Below, in pieces: positions 46,992 through 60,085 of a stretch of 64,000 bases of DNA (its first letter is position 1; every line of letters begins with the position of its first letter). The position numbers and the translations under genes are program-made. A model generated the notes under the pieces. It was not told the origin of the DNA. It worked only from the letters and a program-made list of their open reading frames with translations, and made no database searches. This stretch comes from Pempheris klunzingeri (taxonomy: Eukaryota > Chordata > Actinopteri > Acropomatiformes > Pempheridae), in contig NC_092012.1 in NCBI RefSeq assembly GCF_042242105.1, positions 16,938,543-17,002,542 of the forward strand, written 5' to 3'.

Positions 46992-49900
46992 ACTTAAAAC
47001 CTTTATTCTCAGCAGCTGGATGTTTAATTGCTGAAAGCATTCAGTGTGTTTATGTACTCAGGCTGAATATTTAACTATCTAGCTTTACTGTGGTTGGCAC
47101 ATATTTGCAATAGTTAACCACTCAACTGTGAATTTGAAGGAGACCACTCAAATACTAAATTCAAAAGTCAAGCTCAAGCGTGCATTCTGAATGTCAAATT
47201 GCCAAACTGCCACTTACTGTGAATGGAGTGGTTTGTTACTATACTGAAATGAGTCTTGGCTTGTTTTCAAGTTCAGGAGATGATTGCTTATGTTCGGAAA
47301 CATAGACTGAACTGTCATGGGCCATATGGATAGCATGTGGTTTTTGAAATTGATAGGTGAAAGTGATCCTCACAAAACTATACTCAGAGTACATATAACC
47401 CATTAGGGCTGTAGTGCAGGTACAGCAGCAGTGTGTCCTGAAACCTATGCTCTTGTTGTGCTACTGTTGATTCAAAAAGCAGAAGGCTAAAACTGGGGCA
47501 GGATTTGTGGAGCGCATCGCTAAGTGTTTGAGTGAGTGCCTCAGACCCCAAAACAAGCTTTTAGCTAAGCTTCATAAGAAGTACATAGCCTGTATGTTTC
47601 AGTGCTTTTCAAACTCATATCAACATCACACTGTGATGCATTGAAGAACACAGTATTGCTCATGTGTTGTCACAGATTTAAAAAAAATAAAGTTGTGCAT
47701 TTCATATTAGGATTACCCAGAGAATTAGAGTCTAAATGCAAAGTGATGCAGAGTCTTCAATGACGGTATCCATTTGAGTCTGCTAAGCTTTGTCTCACCC
47801 ACTCCCTGTTGCGTTGACACATATGTGAGGACATAAGCATGTGAACATCCCATTTTCATCATCATCATATTAGCAGAAATGGGCTTCCATAGTTCCCTGT
47901 ACTATTACACTTATTCCAACCATTTCCTCAGCCTGCAGGCTAATTTTCTGTCTCTCTGTGCTTCCTCCCTCCCCCTCAGCCCTCTGCGTTGAGGTGAGTT
48001 AGTCAGCTGGGCTGCATCAAGCCGGGTTCTGCTCCACTAGCTCCTTCTCTCCCTGCTGCCCTTCAATCCCTCCCCCCCTTCCCCGCTCCCCCGCCTCTCT
48101 GCAGTTCCTCTCTTTAATTCCTCTGATAGCTGACAGTGAACCCAAATGCACCGAGTCTAGAAAGGCACACACTAGGGAAAGTTATAAAGATTGAGTACAT
48201 TTATGCTTGGTGTGTTTTCTTGCACATATATAGTGAACTGACGGTTCCTGGTTTCCTGTGTGTTAAAGCAGCCTCCAGGAGCAGGACTGGGCTGCTCTGC
48301 ACTTTTAACACAGTGGTCACAGTCTGAAGTGTAGCTCATGTGTTGCTGTCTGGCCCTGAAAACCTTTTCAAAACCATGTCTAGATCTGTCACATACATTT
48401 TAAGTTAAATACAGAGGTACGTAAACAGATAAAAAAATGGTTGTGGTATGTCAGAATGATCACCCTCTTATTCAGTAATTTTCTCACCTAGTGTAGACAA
48501 TAACCTGCTACAGTTTATTCTGGGATGATGCCAAGCACAAAAAATGCCTTCCTGGGCTCTGATTTAAGTTTTACAAATATTACCACTTTCATTATGTTCA
48601 TATTATTAAGACTAAGAACTCTGTCTGCTATTCAAGGCACCCTGTCAACATTCTTACAGATATGTCTTATAGTAGATCTATGAGGGAAATCTGGACCACA
48701 GCAGAATTTTGTAGTGAGGCCACAGTGAGGCTGCCATGTTACATGCAGCTCTCTCAATAAATCAGCAATCAGTGACTCCTGCAATATTCACAGATATGTT
48801 GGCTGCATTTTGGTCAGTTGAGGTGTCTTTTATGTGTCAAATATTAAGACATATATTAATACACTGTTTGCATAGAATTTAGACTTCTGCCAATTTATTG
48901 TGCTTGTGCTTGTTTCAGACATTACATATTATATTGTCACAAACTGTCTCAAAAGAGAAAGGAGACACAAAAGCTGGATGTCATATGCAAACAATTTATT
49001 ATATGAAGTTATTTATAATACAAATCCATGAAATGTGAACTTTGGGTGATGTATGGAAGTGCAGGGATGAGTTATATGCTAAAAGAAAAGACAAAATAAA
49101 ACGACCAAACTGGTTGGACTACGAAGCGAAACTAATGGGTTAGCGAGGTATATTAAGCCTAAAACCAGAGCTTTCAACGTCAGCGAGGTGGCTCTCTTTT
49201 AACCTGCCTACATCATCATGACAACTAATGCAGCACCCCTAATCGGCACTGGAGGAGGTCATGTTCATAGTTATAAAAAGCACGGCCATATCACTAAATC
49301 TTTTCCTTACAATATTCTCTGTGAGTGATAAAGATTCCCAGCTGAGGGAATAAGTTACATATGCAAACTCAATGAAGCTGTGTAATTACAAACTGCATGC
49401 ACTGAGTTGTGTTTTTGCTACGAGAACCTACGTGCATTCTGCTGGTGATGCAGAAAATCATGCCCAGATAGGCCCAGCAGCTACAGATGGATGGATGGAT
49501 GGATTATGTTTTTATGCTTGGCCCTGATTTGCTGCCAAATCCATTTTACACTGCTGGTATGGCAGTAAATAGAACACTGATTAGAAAACTGAATAATCTA
49601 CTGGTATTTATCAAAGATAATATTTAATCAGTAAGATTGATTTCACTTTGATTTGACCAAAAACTAAAGCGATCTCACAAATCCTCTATTACAAGACAGT
49701 GTCAGACTGTGTTGAGGATATTTAAATTGGCTCTAACAAGTTTAGAATTTCACAACACAGCTGTCACATACATGAATATATTAGTATGTTAATATAAATA
49801 TATTAACTTATAAATCTGCACTGTTCTGCAAGGCATTGCTCTTGCCGTATTTGCAGTAACAAGCGTTCGGGAGGAGAGTTTAGCAGTTCAGGTGGCTTCA

Positions 49901-50682
49901 GAATGCAAAAGCGCGCCATGGTTTCTGACAATGATAGAGCTGCAAAATCCATGGCAACACCCGTGGCAAAGAGACATACTTTCCTTGCTTGACTTCTGTT
50001 TGTTCATCAAGCAGCATGTTTCTCATATATTGTACCTGGGTATTTATAGGATGTTGTCATGGGTAGTTGAGGGTGAGTAAGCGTAATTAAATCGCTCCAG
50101 TCCCCGTGGCAGTTTCACTTAAAGGACACTGGAAACCTTTTTTCCAATGCACTGGAAAATCTTCTGTTTGTGCACTTATGGCACAAATAACATCATAAGC
50201 AAATGTTAGCTTCTTTCATGTTGTTGATGTATTTACACCTCACATCAACAGTATTAATTTTTCTATGTGTTGAATGAGCTTTGTTGTCATTTGAGATTAT
50301 TTTGAATTGGATGACTGCTGTTGAGTATTGGCGGTTTATAAAGACTTTGTGCCTTGAAGATATTGCTGAGACTTAAGACTGAGACTGAGACTTAAAGTCT
50401 GGGGGAGTAAATTATTAATGAACATCTATTGGGTGAAGACACGTTTAATAAAAAGTTGTGGTGTTGCAATGTCATGCAAGGATTATGTGATTTTAGACCA
50501 CAGCAATATTCTTTACACATTGTGGCCACACAACATGCAAGGGTTGTCATGTTGTCCTCACACAGCAAATACTAGTTGTATATAGTCATGTGCATAGTAA
50601 AGCTATACATATAGCTTATAGCTTTAATTCACAGTTCTCAGCTCAGGCAAAGAGAGGAAGGCCCTAAATTTGCAAATTTGCA

Positions 50683-50736
50683 ATTTGTAAATTTCCCCAA
50701 TGTGGGACGAATAAAGATTTATCTTATCTTATCTTA
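50683..50736 (+). repeat. 3' end fragment of a LINE/SINE with (TCTTA)n tail
   Basis: TTGTAAATTTCCCCAATGTG, then GGGACGAATAAAG and a short TATCTTATCTTATCTTA tail. I recall this as the common 3' end of a fish L2-type LINE and its dependent SINEs. Only the last 50 or so bases are present, which fits 5' truncation during retrotransposition. Confidence 0.6.
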
Positions 50737-52371
50737 AAAGAAAATCTTGCCTATGGTCCCCTGTTGTCTAGAGTCATCCCTGACTGTACCAGCCCACGTC
50801 CTACAAGGGGAGTTTTATGCATGCAACATATCGTGTTTTGATTATGCCAATATAGCAGTATGTTAATCTGGGTTCTAATAATTTGCTATGTCATTGACTC
50901 ACATGGTATTTTAGTTTACATGTGGAAACAGGCTCTAAACAATCACTGAATCTACCCATTAAAACCACAACGTTCTTTTTTAGTTCATATCAAAACAGAA
51001 ACACTAGTCTTTACGTTATTATTTCTAACCGTATTGTACCTTATAGACCAGCAGCCCAGGGCTAATTTGTCACACAACTCACTTGTCACTCTACTGAGCA
51101 CACAGTTATCCAAGGGTTAAAAGCTTAATAATGCAATTGTGCCTGGGTTAAGTGTAGTGTGAAAAGAGGTAATAATGATTTTAGAGTTGACTAAGATTAA
51201 AGTTTGGCTTACAGCCACTCTTACCCTGTGTTGGTTGTTAAAGAAGCTAATTAAACCCACATGAAAGCCTCTCCTCGGGAGCCAGAGAGATTAAACACCC
51301 TCAGGTGTATTCTCTCTCAAACCACCGCACAACGAAAATGGAACGATTAGACAGCATGCACGCTTTGCAATATGTAAAAAGTGATTGTGCTGTGCCTGTT
51401 TTCAGATGCTGCATTAATTATAATCAAGATCTCAGTGATGGGAATAATATTGTCATATGTAACAATAATGATGCTACTGGAGATTAATTAAAAGCTTCAA
51501 TTCCTTTCTCAGGCTGTTTACATGTGGTTCACTTGCTCAGTATGGTTCAGGTTTAGTGTAGAGATTAAGTCACTGTTTGTCTGAGCATTTTCAAAGTATA
51601 ATTGCTTATTAGTTCATCAAATATGCTGTTATGTGACAACAATTGTCGTTAATTCCTTTGTCTCCTGTTTTACATAATCACACTGGACACTTTCTTCAGC
51701 ATGTGTGTGTGCAGTGTCCTCAGTGTGTGTAACTTTTAGATAATCATTAATTAACATGTAAATGATCCTCATAAAACACGTCAAGTCTCCATTCTACTCC
51801 GAATTCCCTTACGAGCGTGCTGATGTGTGTGTATCATTTTGTTTGTTTGCACGAGTATGTCGTCTATTCATGTGTTCATTGTCAGTGTGAAGTGAAGCAA
51901 GTGCCCAGCTGTGTCTTCAGGTTTCTGCTCTTTGAGATGTGTATTAAGATACACACTTACACACACTCCAGCAGCTTCCTCTTCCCTGGGCTGGAATTTG
52001 TGAGCCTTGAGCTCCAGCCAAGCTCCTGTTGCTGAGGGGAAACCAGCTGCACACCCATCCAGTCCTCCTGCTAATGGAATAGCCCGGTGCAGCCCTGTCC
52101 ACCCCTGCCAATGTCAAACATTTGGTACAGCCCATTGGTGCTTCTCTAGCTGGCTTGTTACTGACTCAGTAGTATCACAGCAGTCAGCCGACAGCAGACT
52201 GAATATTCACACGTACAGCAAGAGGGAGGACATAAAAAAGAGTGAGTTGCAAAGCAAAGAAGCAAAGAAATCCTCGGCTAGCTTCTCCTCTCTCAGTCTC
52301 CTGGTTGTTTTGCATCCCTGATATGACCCTGTTCAGCCCAAGATGTGAGTATATCAGCCTTTATTCCTGCG

Positions 52372-52372
52372 T

Positions 52373-52411
<39 letters not shown>

Positions 52412-52426
52412 TGTGTATGTGTGTGT
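52372..52426. repeat. (GT)n microsatellite
   Basis: GT-rich run with a few A interruptions. It creates spurious Val/Cys-rich open frames. Confidence 0.93.
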
Positions 52427-54413
52427 CTCAGCGGATGTTTGCATGCAGCACTGTGTTTCTGAAAGACAGTATTCTCCACTGTGCCTCTCATTTTTTCCCT
52501 CTCCCCTCCCATCCTCTGCCTTTCCCCCTACAAGCCTCGCCGCTCACAGAGGCAGCCTGTATTTGTCCCTACACTTCACCCTGAACGCCACCTTCCTTTT
52601 CACTTTCACCTCAGTCTCATGTGTTTTTCTGGCTTTCTCCATTTCCCCACACATTGATCCAATCTGGTGGTGGTTTGGAAAAAGATCTGTAGCAATGTTT
52701 TAGGTTATGATGTAAACCCTGTTTGCGATACATTCAGAGGTTTTTCTGACAACTTCATGGTTACAGCAAAAACTGCACAGGTACGTGTGATCAAAGCTCA
52801 ACCTGTGTCTCACACTGGCAAGGTCGACACTTGCTCTCTGGGCGTATGAGACAGAAACGTCCGAAGGCTTATTTATGCTGCAGCTTTGCTTTCCGGTGAT
52901 GAGCTTCAGCATACATTTTGTTTTCTTTTTCTTCAGCTGTACATGTAGCATCTCTTTTGTGAACAATCCCGAACCAGGGCACCAGAGCAGACAATGCAGG
53001 CAGAGCCTCCTCACAACTTCCACACTAGTTCAGAAACAGCACTTTACTATGTGTCTGTTGGGAGAGTAAAGGCTGCCGAACAGTTCAATCCAGGATGAAG
53101 TCTTAACGGTGAAAGGCAGATTCATCTTAGACTGTGGTTTGCTGTGATCTTTTCAGGGTCTTTGACTCAGATCATGTTTCATCGTGGCAGGCTACAACTG
53201 TATCTGCCTCATTCTAATGCTTTTTCACTGCTCTGTTGTATAGATCCAATCTTTCTTGTGGTGCTTCCACATGTCTCTAAACATGCCATCTATTCATATG
53301 AACCTTCCCTATCTTTTCTGTCCGCTTGGCTTTCTTCATGATTAATGTTGACAGTGATGCCTACGATTACACATTTAGCCCTGCGAGTGGAAACTAAAGC
53401 TTCATGGTTGCAGCTTGGCTCTGAGTCTGACCTGAGGTCAGTTCCAGCGCAGGAAATGGAGAAGATGGAGCATGACAGAGTGTGGAGCCTGTCAGCGAGC
53501 AAGCATGCATGCTGCTCTTACATCCACGTTTGACAAACCAGCCTCTCTTACTATGTAGGGTGCCAGACTGTGGCCTGATTAATAAACTTTGTGGCAAGTT
53601 CGGGCTAAAGAGCTGCGTTCGGATTAAAGTGAAAGCAAGCAGGGAATGGCCTCTTTTTTTGATCCAGAAAATGTTTTGAACATCAGCAAAATGCACAGCA
53701 GGATGCAAACAGAAAGTGTAACATAAAAGCATACAGCTGATCTAAATAATTGGAACAAGGCAAAATATGAGTGAAACAACCTTTTTAATATTTGATGAAT
53801 GGAACAAATTCTTTCATTAAGCGCAATCAACTTAAGAAATCTGTCACATTGCACTTACTGTCTCTTTCTGCTGCTTTAAAGGAAATCACTCCTGAAAACT
53901 TTGTTTTGAGCTAATCACATTTTTTTTTTTTTAGCAATGCCATTACCAATTAGACTGAAAGAAGCGGCAGTAATAAAGGGAATTGTACAAAACAGAAAAA
54001 GAGAAAAGCAGAAAAATGTTTTACTGCAGCTTCATTTTTCACCAAGGTATGAAATAGTTTCTTAAAACTGCCAAAGCCAGTGAAAGTGAAATCAATTTTG
54101 CAGTCCCAGTTGTCTTAGTTAAAATGATTGTTGCAAAGGCATTCAGTCATAATAGCTTTAGTTTTTGTTTTTTTGGAGGGGGGGGCAGAATGAACAATTT
54201 GTGAGCAGGATTACAAAATCATTGTGTTTTCTTAGATTGAAATACCTCAGAAAATAGTTGTGTCAGTCATCAGCTCGAGCATTTCTGTTCTCTTCTGAAA
54301 TTAGATATTCGATTTAGACATTAATTGAAAAATGTATTAAACATGTAAGGATGCGCTTCAAGCCTTTGCATGAAAAATTAAAGATGAAGAAAATGTGATA
54401 GAAGACTAGATTT

Positions 54414-54444
54414 AGTGTGTGTATGTGTGTGTGTGTGTGTGTGT
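54414..54444. repeat. (GT)n microsatellite
   Basis: About 14 GT units with one A interruption. Confidence 0.85.
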
Positions 54445-56633
54445 GGTTGTGCAGAGGATGGGGCCGCTTGCCAAAAATGAACAAAAAAAAAAACATGCTG
54501 TGCAGGAATTCCTGCACTTTCCATGTTTTCACCATGTCAATGACAGTCTTGATGTTTCATTCTTGAGTTGCATACATGCATCACCTGAAGCCTCACTACA
54601 AGTAGTGCTGTAAAAAGATACTTGACCCTGATCGAGAGGTTGCCTTTGAAGTGTATGCAGGAACGCGAAAACACAGGTTCAGACAGAGCAGCTTTTCCTC
54701 GAGCTATTGGAGAACTCAAGGACACTCCAGCAGGGTGGGTGCTGACTGACTCGGGTCTTCAAAGGCCGTCCAGTCCGATGAAGCACTCGCTGCTCTCCTG
54801 CTTTCTCTGCTAATTCAGAATCATTTAGAAGGAGAAAAGCCGTTCCACTTTGTTGCTGTGTTATTTTGTTTCCCGGTAGTGTGATCATGCCAGCTCTGAC
54901 TTTCGCTCGGTATGAAGCGACAGTCTGGCACTCAGCCTGACATCTGTTCATACAAAGCACAGTGACAGACTGTAGAGCGTGGCAGAGGCTGAGGCTTTAT
55001 AACTCATTATGGCTGATTGTGTGTGACCTTGATGTGTCCTCTGGTGCCCTTTGCTCCTACTTTACAAACAAGCTGTCTGTTAGATTATTCTGCTGTTTGA
55101 TTTCTGTGTGATCTGCACTTTTTAAGCAGGAGACTCCTGGGCTTGTTTCTTATTGAGCTGGTTTGTAGTGTGACTCATCACTCACAATATGGTGTTATTG
55201 TGACATGCCGCCAATGATAATGATACTATCACCATACGGCAGTTTTTCTGGTATGCATTATAATGTATTGTTATTGTCTTTGGTGCAACACATCTGTGTT
55301 AATGGGGAGGAAAACATACCACTGGAACGACAAAATATCCAGTAATTACATTTCAGTATATTAAACTGGTGCTGTCAGCTTTACATAGTTTAATAGACAA
55401 CCAAGATAAAGCAATTTATAAGGGAGCAAATCCTCATTCAGCGCAACATGTCTACATAGTGTGTATACATACCATAATACTTATTGAATGATTTGTCTGT
55501 CAAAGGCAAAGCAAAACTCTAATAAAGAAAGCTAAATAAATAATGTAAAATACAATTAAACGAATAATGAAACAAGCATTTTATTGTGATGCAAAATACT
55601 GTGTATCTTTATCAAATGTGAAATTCTTTCTATAGCGTATGTCTGGCTAAAGAAAGAAAGAAACACTCCTCTCTACTGAGTGCAATGATGCCTCCCACAA
55701 GAGTCTATGGTAAATGAGTTATGAAAGGGAGCTTGGCTCAAGTGTAGCGGCGGGGAAAACCATCGTGAATGATCACGATGTGTGATCAATCAAGTGATCA
55801 ATCAATCAGTCAGTCTTTGTGTGTCTCTTTCTATCTATCTGTGTGGGTCTTTCTACCCAGATTAGCATTTTACAAGCCCTATATAATATTTCATATGTAT
55901 AATATATAGTATTTCATACATTTTTAGTTTATATCACACTATAATTGTAAGCATATGTGTTCTCAACAACTATAGCTCCTCCAGTGGGATGCAGGAGTGG
56001 GAAAAGAAATGTAATGAAGTGATATAGTAAATTACAGTAATACTAAGCATGGCTTTATATGAGTAATCATTTTTGAAAAATACAGCACATTATTAAACAC
56101 CAAAGAATGTCCTTACATTAGCGTACAAATACATTATAGCATGTTCTAAACCATTTGTCAGTTCTGCACCAATATGCATAATGGTTAGGGGAAAAATGTA
56201 TAATTGCGTCACAACAACAGTCATCAATCACCGTTCTCATCGCATTCATCAACGCCACAGTCAGTCAACACAATTACTGAGCATAATGTGGGTTGTCACT
56301 GAAGACAAGTGCCTTAAGTGGTATTTATACTGACCTCTGTGTTTAAGTAGCCTGGCGGGAGGGGGGGGGTGCAATCCATGTGAGGCACATCATCATCAAA
56401 TATCATCATCATTGTAGTCATCATCATTGTGCCATCATTCTAATTTAAATGATCAATTAACTTTGCTAAAGAAAGAAATAGTTATGAGTTTGCAGTGATG
56501 AAGGAAAACATCAATAATTTTTTTTATCTTTACACAAACCTCGAAACAGAAAATCACAGTAAAAGATAGCAATTAACAATGTAAAAGCTTTAAACAATAC
56601 ATTTAACAAAAAACCTGTTAAAGGCTTGTGTAG

Positions 56634-56634
<1 letters not shown>

Positions 56635-56664
<30 letters not shown>
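56635..56664. repeat. (GT)n microsatellite
   Basis: About 14 perfect GT units. Confidence 0.9.
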
Positions 56665-56667
<3 letters not shown>

Positions 56668-57535
56668 GAGAAGCTAATTGTAGCGTATAGGATTTTGTTT
56701 ACCAAATAGCAGGCTGATTACCTCCCGAGGTTTCACTCCTGTAGAGCGAGACAACTGTGCTCAGCAGCATCCTCCCCTCTCTTCCTGTGTAATGGCTCCT
56801 TCATGCAGTCAATCATACTGTCATCATGTTGCTCAGCAAACACATCAGGAAACTCAGTTTTGTTTCCCTCTGCCATACAATCACTTCAGCTCCAGTCTGC
56901 GCAGATGAAAAGCTGTCGTACGTACGATTTGTTCCAGGCGCACATTCTTCTCCTGAGCTGTCACTCTTTTGTCATCTTAGTGGAGGAAGGATCTAGTTAC
57001 TGTGAGCAGAAATATGTTATAAAAAGATATCAAAGTGAGTTTACAGTAATAACTTGAGGTATTTGAAATACGTCCTTGTGTGCATGCACAAATGGCTTGG
57101 GGGAAGTAAAACTTGAGGTGTCAGCAGCAGGGGCCGGTTCATCCCCAGCAGAGACACTGTTGGCAGCAGAGAAGCCATCCAGCAGGTCACTGTTTGACCA
57201 TAAACTGTCAGAAAATTATCTCTGCAGTGGGAGGTAAAGGCACATACACGTGTCTAGTTCTTTTCACACATTCAAACCCATACTTAATTAATTGTAGCTT
57301 CCAGTCATTTGACTGTCACGCTGTGCGAGTGTATGTGCAGCTGGCCCAGTCACACTCCATTCACCACCCATCTGTCCATGTCAGACCGGCCTCCTCTCTT
57401 CTCCTCTCCTCCTCCTCTTTTTACTCCTTCACTTTTCTCTCTTTTACACTCACCTTTGGTAAATCACCGCTGAGCCACGACCAACACGAGCAGTGAGCTG
57501 TTGGCATATCCTGTAATCAAGCTGGCTCGTGGTTA

Positions 57536-57545
57536 ATTGGCCAAT
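57536..57545. promoter_or_regulatory. Palindromic double CCAAT motif (ATTGGCCAAT)
   Basis: A perfect 10-bp palindrome giving a CCAAT box on each strand, about 450 bases before the candidate exon at 57989. The surrounding 57100-57780 is richer in CpG than the desert to the left. It may mark a promoter for that exon; no TATA box or start site was recognised. Confidence 0.25.
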
Positions 57546-57988
57546 AGGAACATTTGTGTAGGAGAGACATACGCAGACTTGGAGAGGGAGAGAGATGGGG
57601 TTCGGTTTTTGAGACAAGTCTGAAGCCGTTTCTGGTGCACGCTTGCAGACGGAAGACAAAAATGGAGGTGAACAGCTGGCTCGGAGTGGCAGAAGCAATC
57701 AACAGAGAGCAGTCGAAGATGTAGGTGAAAAACAACCACTGTCAGGCTCAGCCGGCCCCTCTGTCATTATCATGTCAGATGATGACAGCAACTACTGTAG
57801 TTTGGATTCATTTTGGTCAAATAAAGAGTAAACGTGGGTGTAGGATAAACATGACCAGACGCTGTTCAGGGTTTTCAGGTTAGTTAATTATCTGAACATT
57901 CTTCTTTGTGCTTTGTGTCCCTGCTGTGTCGTGTTATGATGCTTTTTATTGTATCAGTCCGAAGTTAATTGGTTGCTCTTCCATGCAG

Positions 57989-58064
57989 ACATGAGCATGA
58001 GTGGAGAGTTGAAGTCCAGCCGCTCCAGGGCAGCGAGCAAGAGGGCCAGCAGTACCACTTACGG
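57989..58064 (+). CDS. Possible first coding exon of an unidentified gene
   Basis: A 76-base segment between a fair acceptor (TTCCATGCAG) and a consensus donor (GTGAGT). From the ATG at 57991 it reads MSMSGELKSSRSRAASKRAS and four more residues, Ser/Arg-rich and without any domain, ending in phase 2. A second frame is also open (HEWRVEVQPLQGSEQEGQQY), so the coding phase is not decided. No continuation exon was recognised up to 64000. I do not recognise the product. It could be the 5' end of a gene running past the right edge. Confidence 0.35.
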
Positions 58065-59427
58065 GTGAGTACAACCCCCCCCCACACACACACACCTCCC
58101 CCACCCACACACACAGACACACTTCCGCCCCCACACACTCAGAGATAATCATGCACTCTATTATTTGCTGTAGGCCTTTATCTGTAACTCAATGGCTGCA
58201 CCTCAGCATTGCAATCAATGCAGCATTATTCGTTATTAGCTTCATACCAGCTGTGTATGTAAGCTGCTATTGATTTTGGCCAGAGGTGCTGTCTCCATCA
58301 GTCAATGTTTTAATCTATCTGTTGATGTAGTGCACACATATGATTGGAGCTGATTACAGTTTATTGCTGGCAGTTCAATAAACTGCTAGGGAGCTACACT
58401 AACATTAACGGTGTGCTTAGATAGCTGGTGAAGGGAATGGAGGGCAGGCGGAGAGATGACAGTGTGTGTGCTTGTTTAAATTTGTTCATGCCTTCATTAT
58501 TCTTACCTCCAAGTCTCTGCTTATACTGCATCTCTTACTCTGTCTGCATCTTCTGTAGGTTTCAGCTCCTTTAATGAGCATAAACCCCAGAAAATACTCT
58601 GTGCGTGTGAAGTTGGAGTAGATTCTCATTTCTCAGCTCTTGCCCCACCGACTCGGACATTGCTTTTTCTCCCACGTGTTCCCTGGAAGTCCATATATTC
58701 TCCCTCATACAGCAGTGGATGGATAAACAAGGCAGTTAGAAAAACACCAGTTAACCAGACATTTGCACAAATGTCAATATTTATTGGGTTCCCGAAAACA
58801 TATGTTTAGATCCACTTCCACAAAATAATGAAATTGCTGCACCAATACAGGCACACAAAGCTTTCTGCTAACAATGGAGATTGTGAGAGGAGAGACACTC
58901 GCATTAAAGCAACTGGGGTAAATATAATAAACATTATTGAAATACTTTGAAGGACATCCACTCTATGACACCAAAATGCAAAATAGGTTAGGAATGCAAA
59001 CAAGAATAGGAAATGATTATGAACAAATATCATAATATTAATACCAACTTGTTGTCCCAAGCCTATTCAGCAAATCTCATTATTATTCTGTCTTCTGCAT
59101 AACTGGGACTCCACATATGTTTCCAGCTCCACAATGAATACTGATATTTTTCCATCCCCGGCAGTTCCATTTCCTATCTCTCTGTTGGTTTCATCATACC
59201 TTAACACGAGTATGCAGTAGTATAAATACTGCAGTATAGGATATTATATATTATGTCTCCAGCATGTCCTTCAAAACCGTTAATCCAGCTCTCTGCATGT
59301 GCTCCCTCCTCCACTCCCCCTGACCATCTCTGCCTAAACCTTAAACCCCCACACGTTATTTGCCCATTCCACCATGTAGTTATTCAACAGCGTGCGGCCA
59401 TGCATTAATGAGGTTAGTCATACAACG

Positions 59428-59449
59428 CACACACACACACACACACACA
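59428..59449. repeat. (CA)n microsatellite
   Basis: About 11 CA units. Confidence 0.85.
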
Positions 59450-59643
59450 TAATGACTAACCCCAAATGGAGCACACCTGAGGTATCAGCCCTGATATAGC
59501 CTGGGTCTGCCTGATTTTCCACAGAGATGACACGGACTTAAAGCAGACCAATTTAGCTTTCTGTGGCCATTTCAGGTTTATCCAGCTGACCAAACTAAAT
59601 CAAGCCTGTTGACACACAGAAAAGAACAAGGCTAAGAGCTCAC

Positions 59644-60085
59644 AGCCATGCTAGCAGCTCTGTCAGGCTGCGCTATGAGCTGAATGCAAGCATCACCACG
59701 CTAACATTCACACAATGACGACACTTACATGATGATGTAAAATGACCACCGTCTTAGTCGTGTTGACATGATCGTGTACAACTGAGGCTGATGGGAATGT
59801 CATTAATTTTGCAGGTATGTGCTCACAAGCCAAAGTGTTGGACAAATAAAATGGCCTGATGATGGTGCTAGATGGCAGGTCGGGAGATCACCAGAGTAAT
59901 TACAGTTCATCCTGAGGGGAACATGGATGTTTTTTATGGCAATCCATCCAATAGTTCTAATCCATCCAATAATAACCTCATCGTGGCACCAGAAGAAAAG
60001 TCAGGGGATCACAAGGGTCAGTAGGAGTCGTCCTCTGGGCACCATTAATGTCAATTTCCATCCCTAGAGCCACGCTAGCATGGCT
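59644..60085 (+). mobile_element. Non-autonomous repeat with inverted AGCCATGCTAGC ends
   Basis: A 442-bp unit starting AGCCATGCTAGCAGCTCT and ending AGAGCCACGCTAGCATGGCT, so the terminal 12 bases are perfect inverted repeats. The interior has GAGGCTGATGGGAATGTCAT, GATCACCAGAGTAATTACAG and AATCCATCCAATAGTTCTAA. It is the same family as 20822-21372, in the same orientation. No coding capacity. Confidence 0.75.

Larger units (their letters stand above)
43532..57530. other. Gene-poor interval, second part
   Basis: No convincing host exon on either strand over 14 kb; only short repeats and microsatellites as listed. Segments around 51240-51670 are rich in ATTA/TAAT motifs and have few low-complexity runs, so they are candidates for conserved regulatory DNA. 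This is inference only. Confidence 0.5.

Noticed and set aside
47980..47994. A 14-base segment between CCCCTCAG and GTGAGT that looks like a microexon
   Set aside because: Splice-like motifs alone at this size are expected by chance in pyrimidine-rich DNA; no adjoining exons.
52242..52703. 153-codon open frame on the plus strand
   Set aside because: Much of it is translated from a (GT)n microsatellite and pyrimidine-rich DNA, giving Val/Cys and Pro/Ser runs.
57113..57496. 127-codon open frame on the plus strand
   Set aside because: Low-complexity Ser-rich tail from a CTCCTC tract, no domain, no supporting splice sites.
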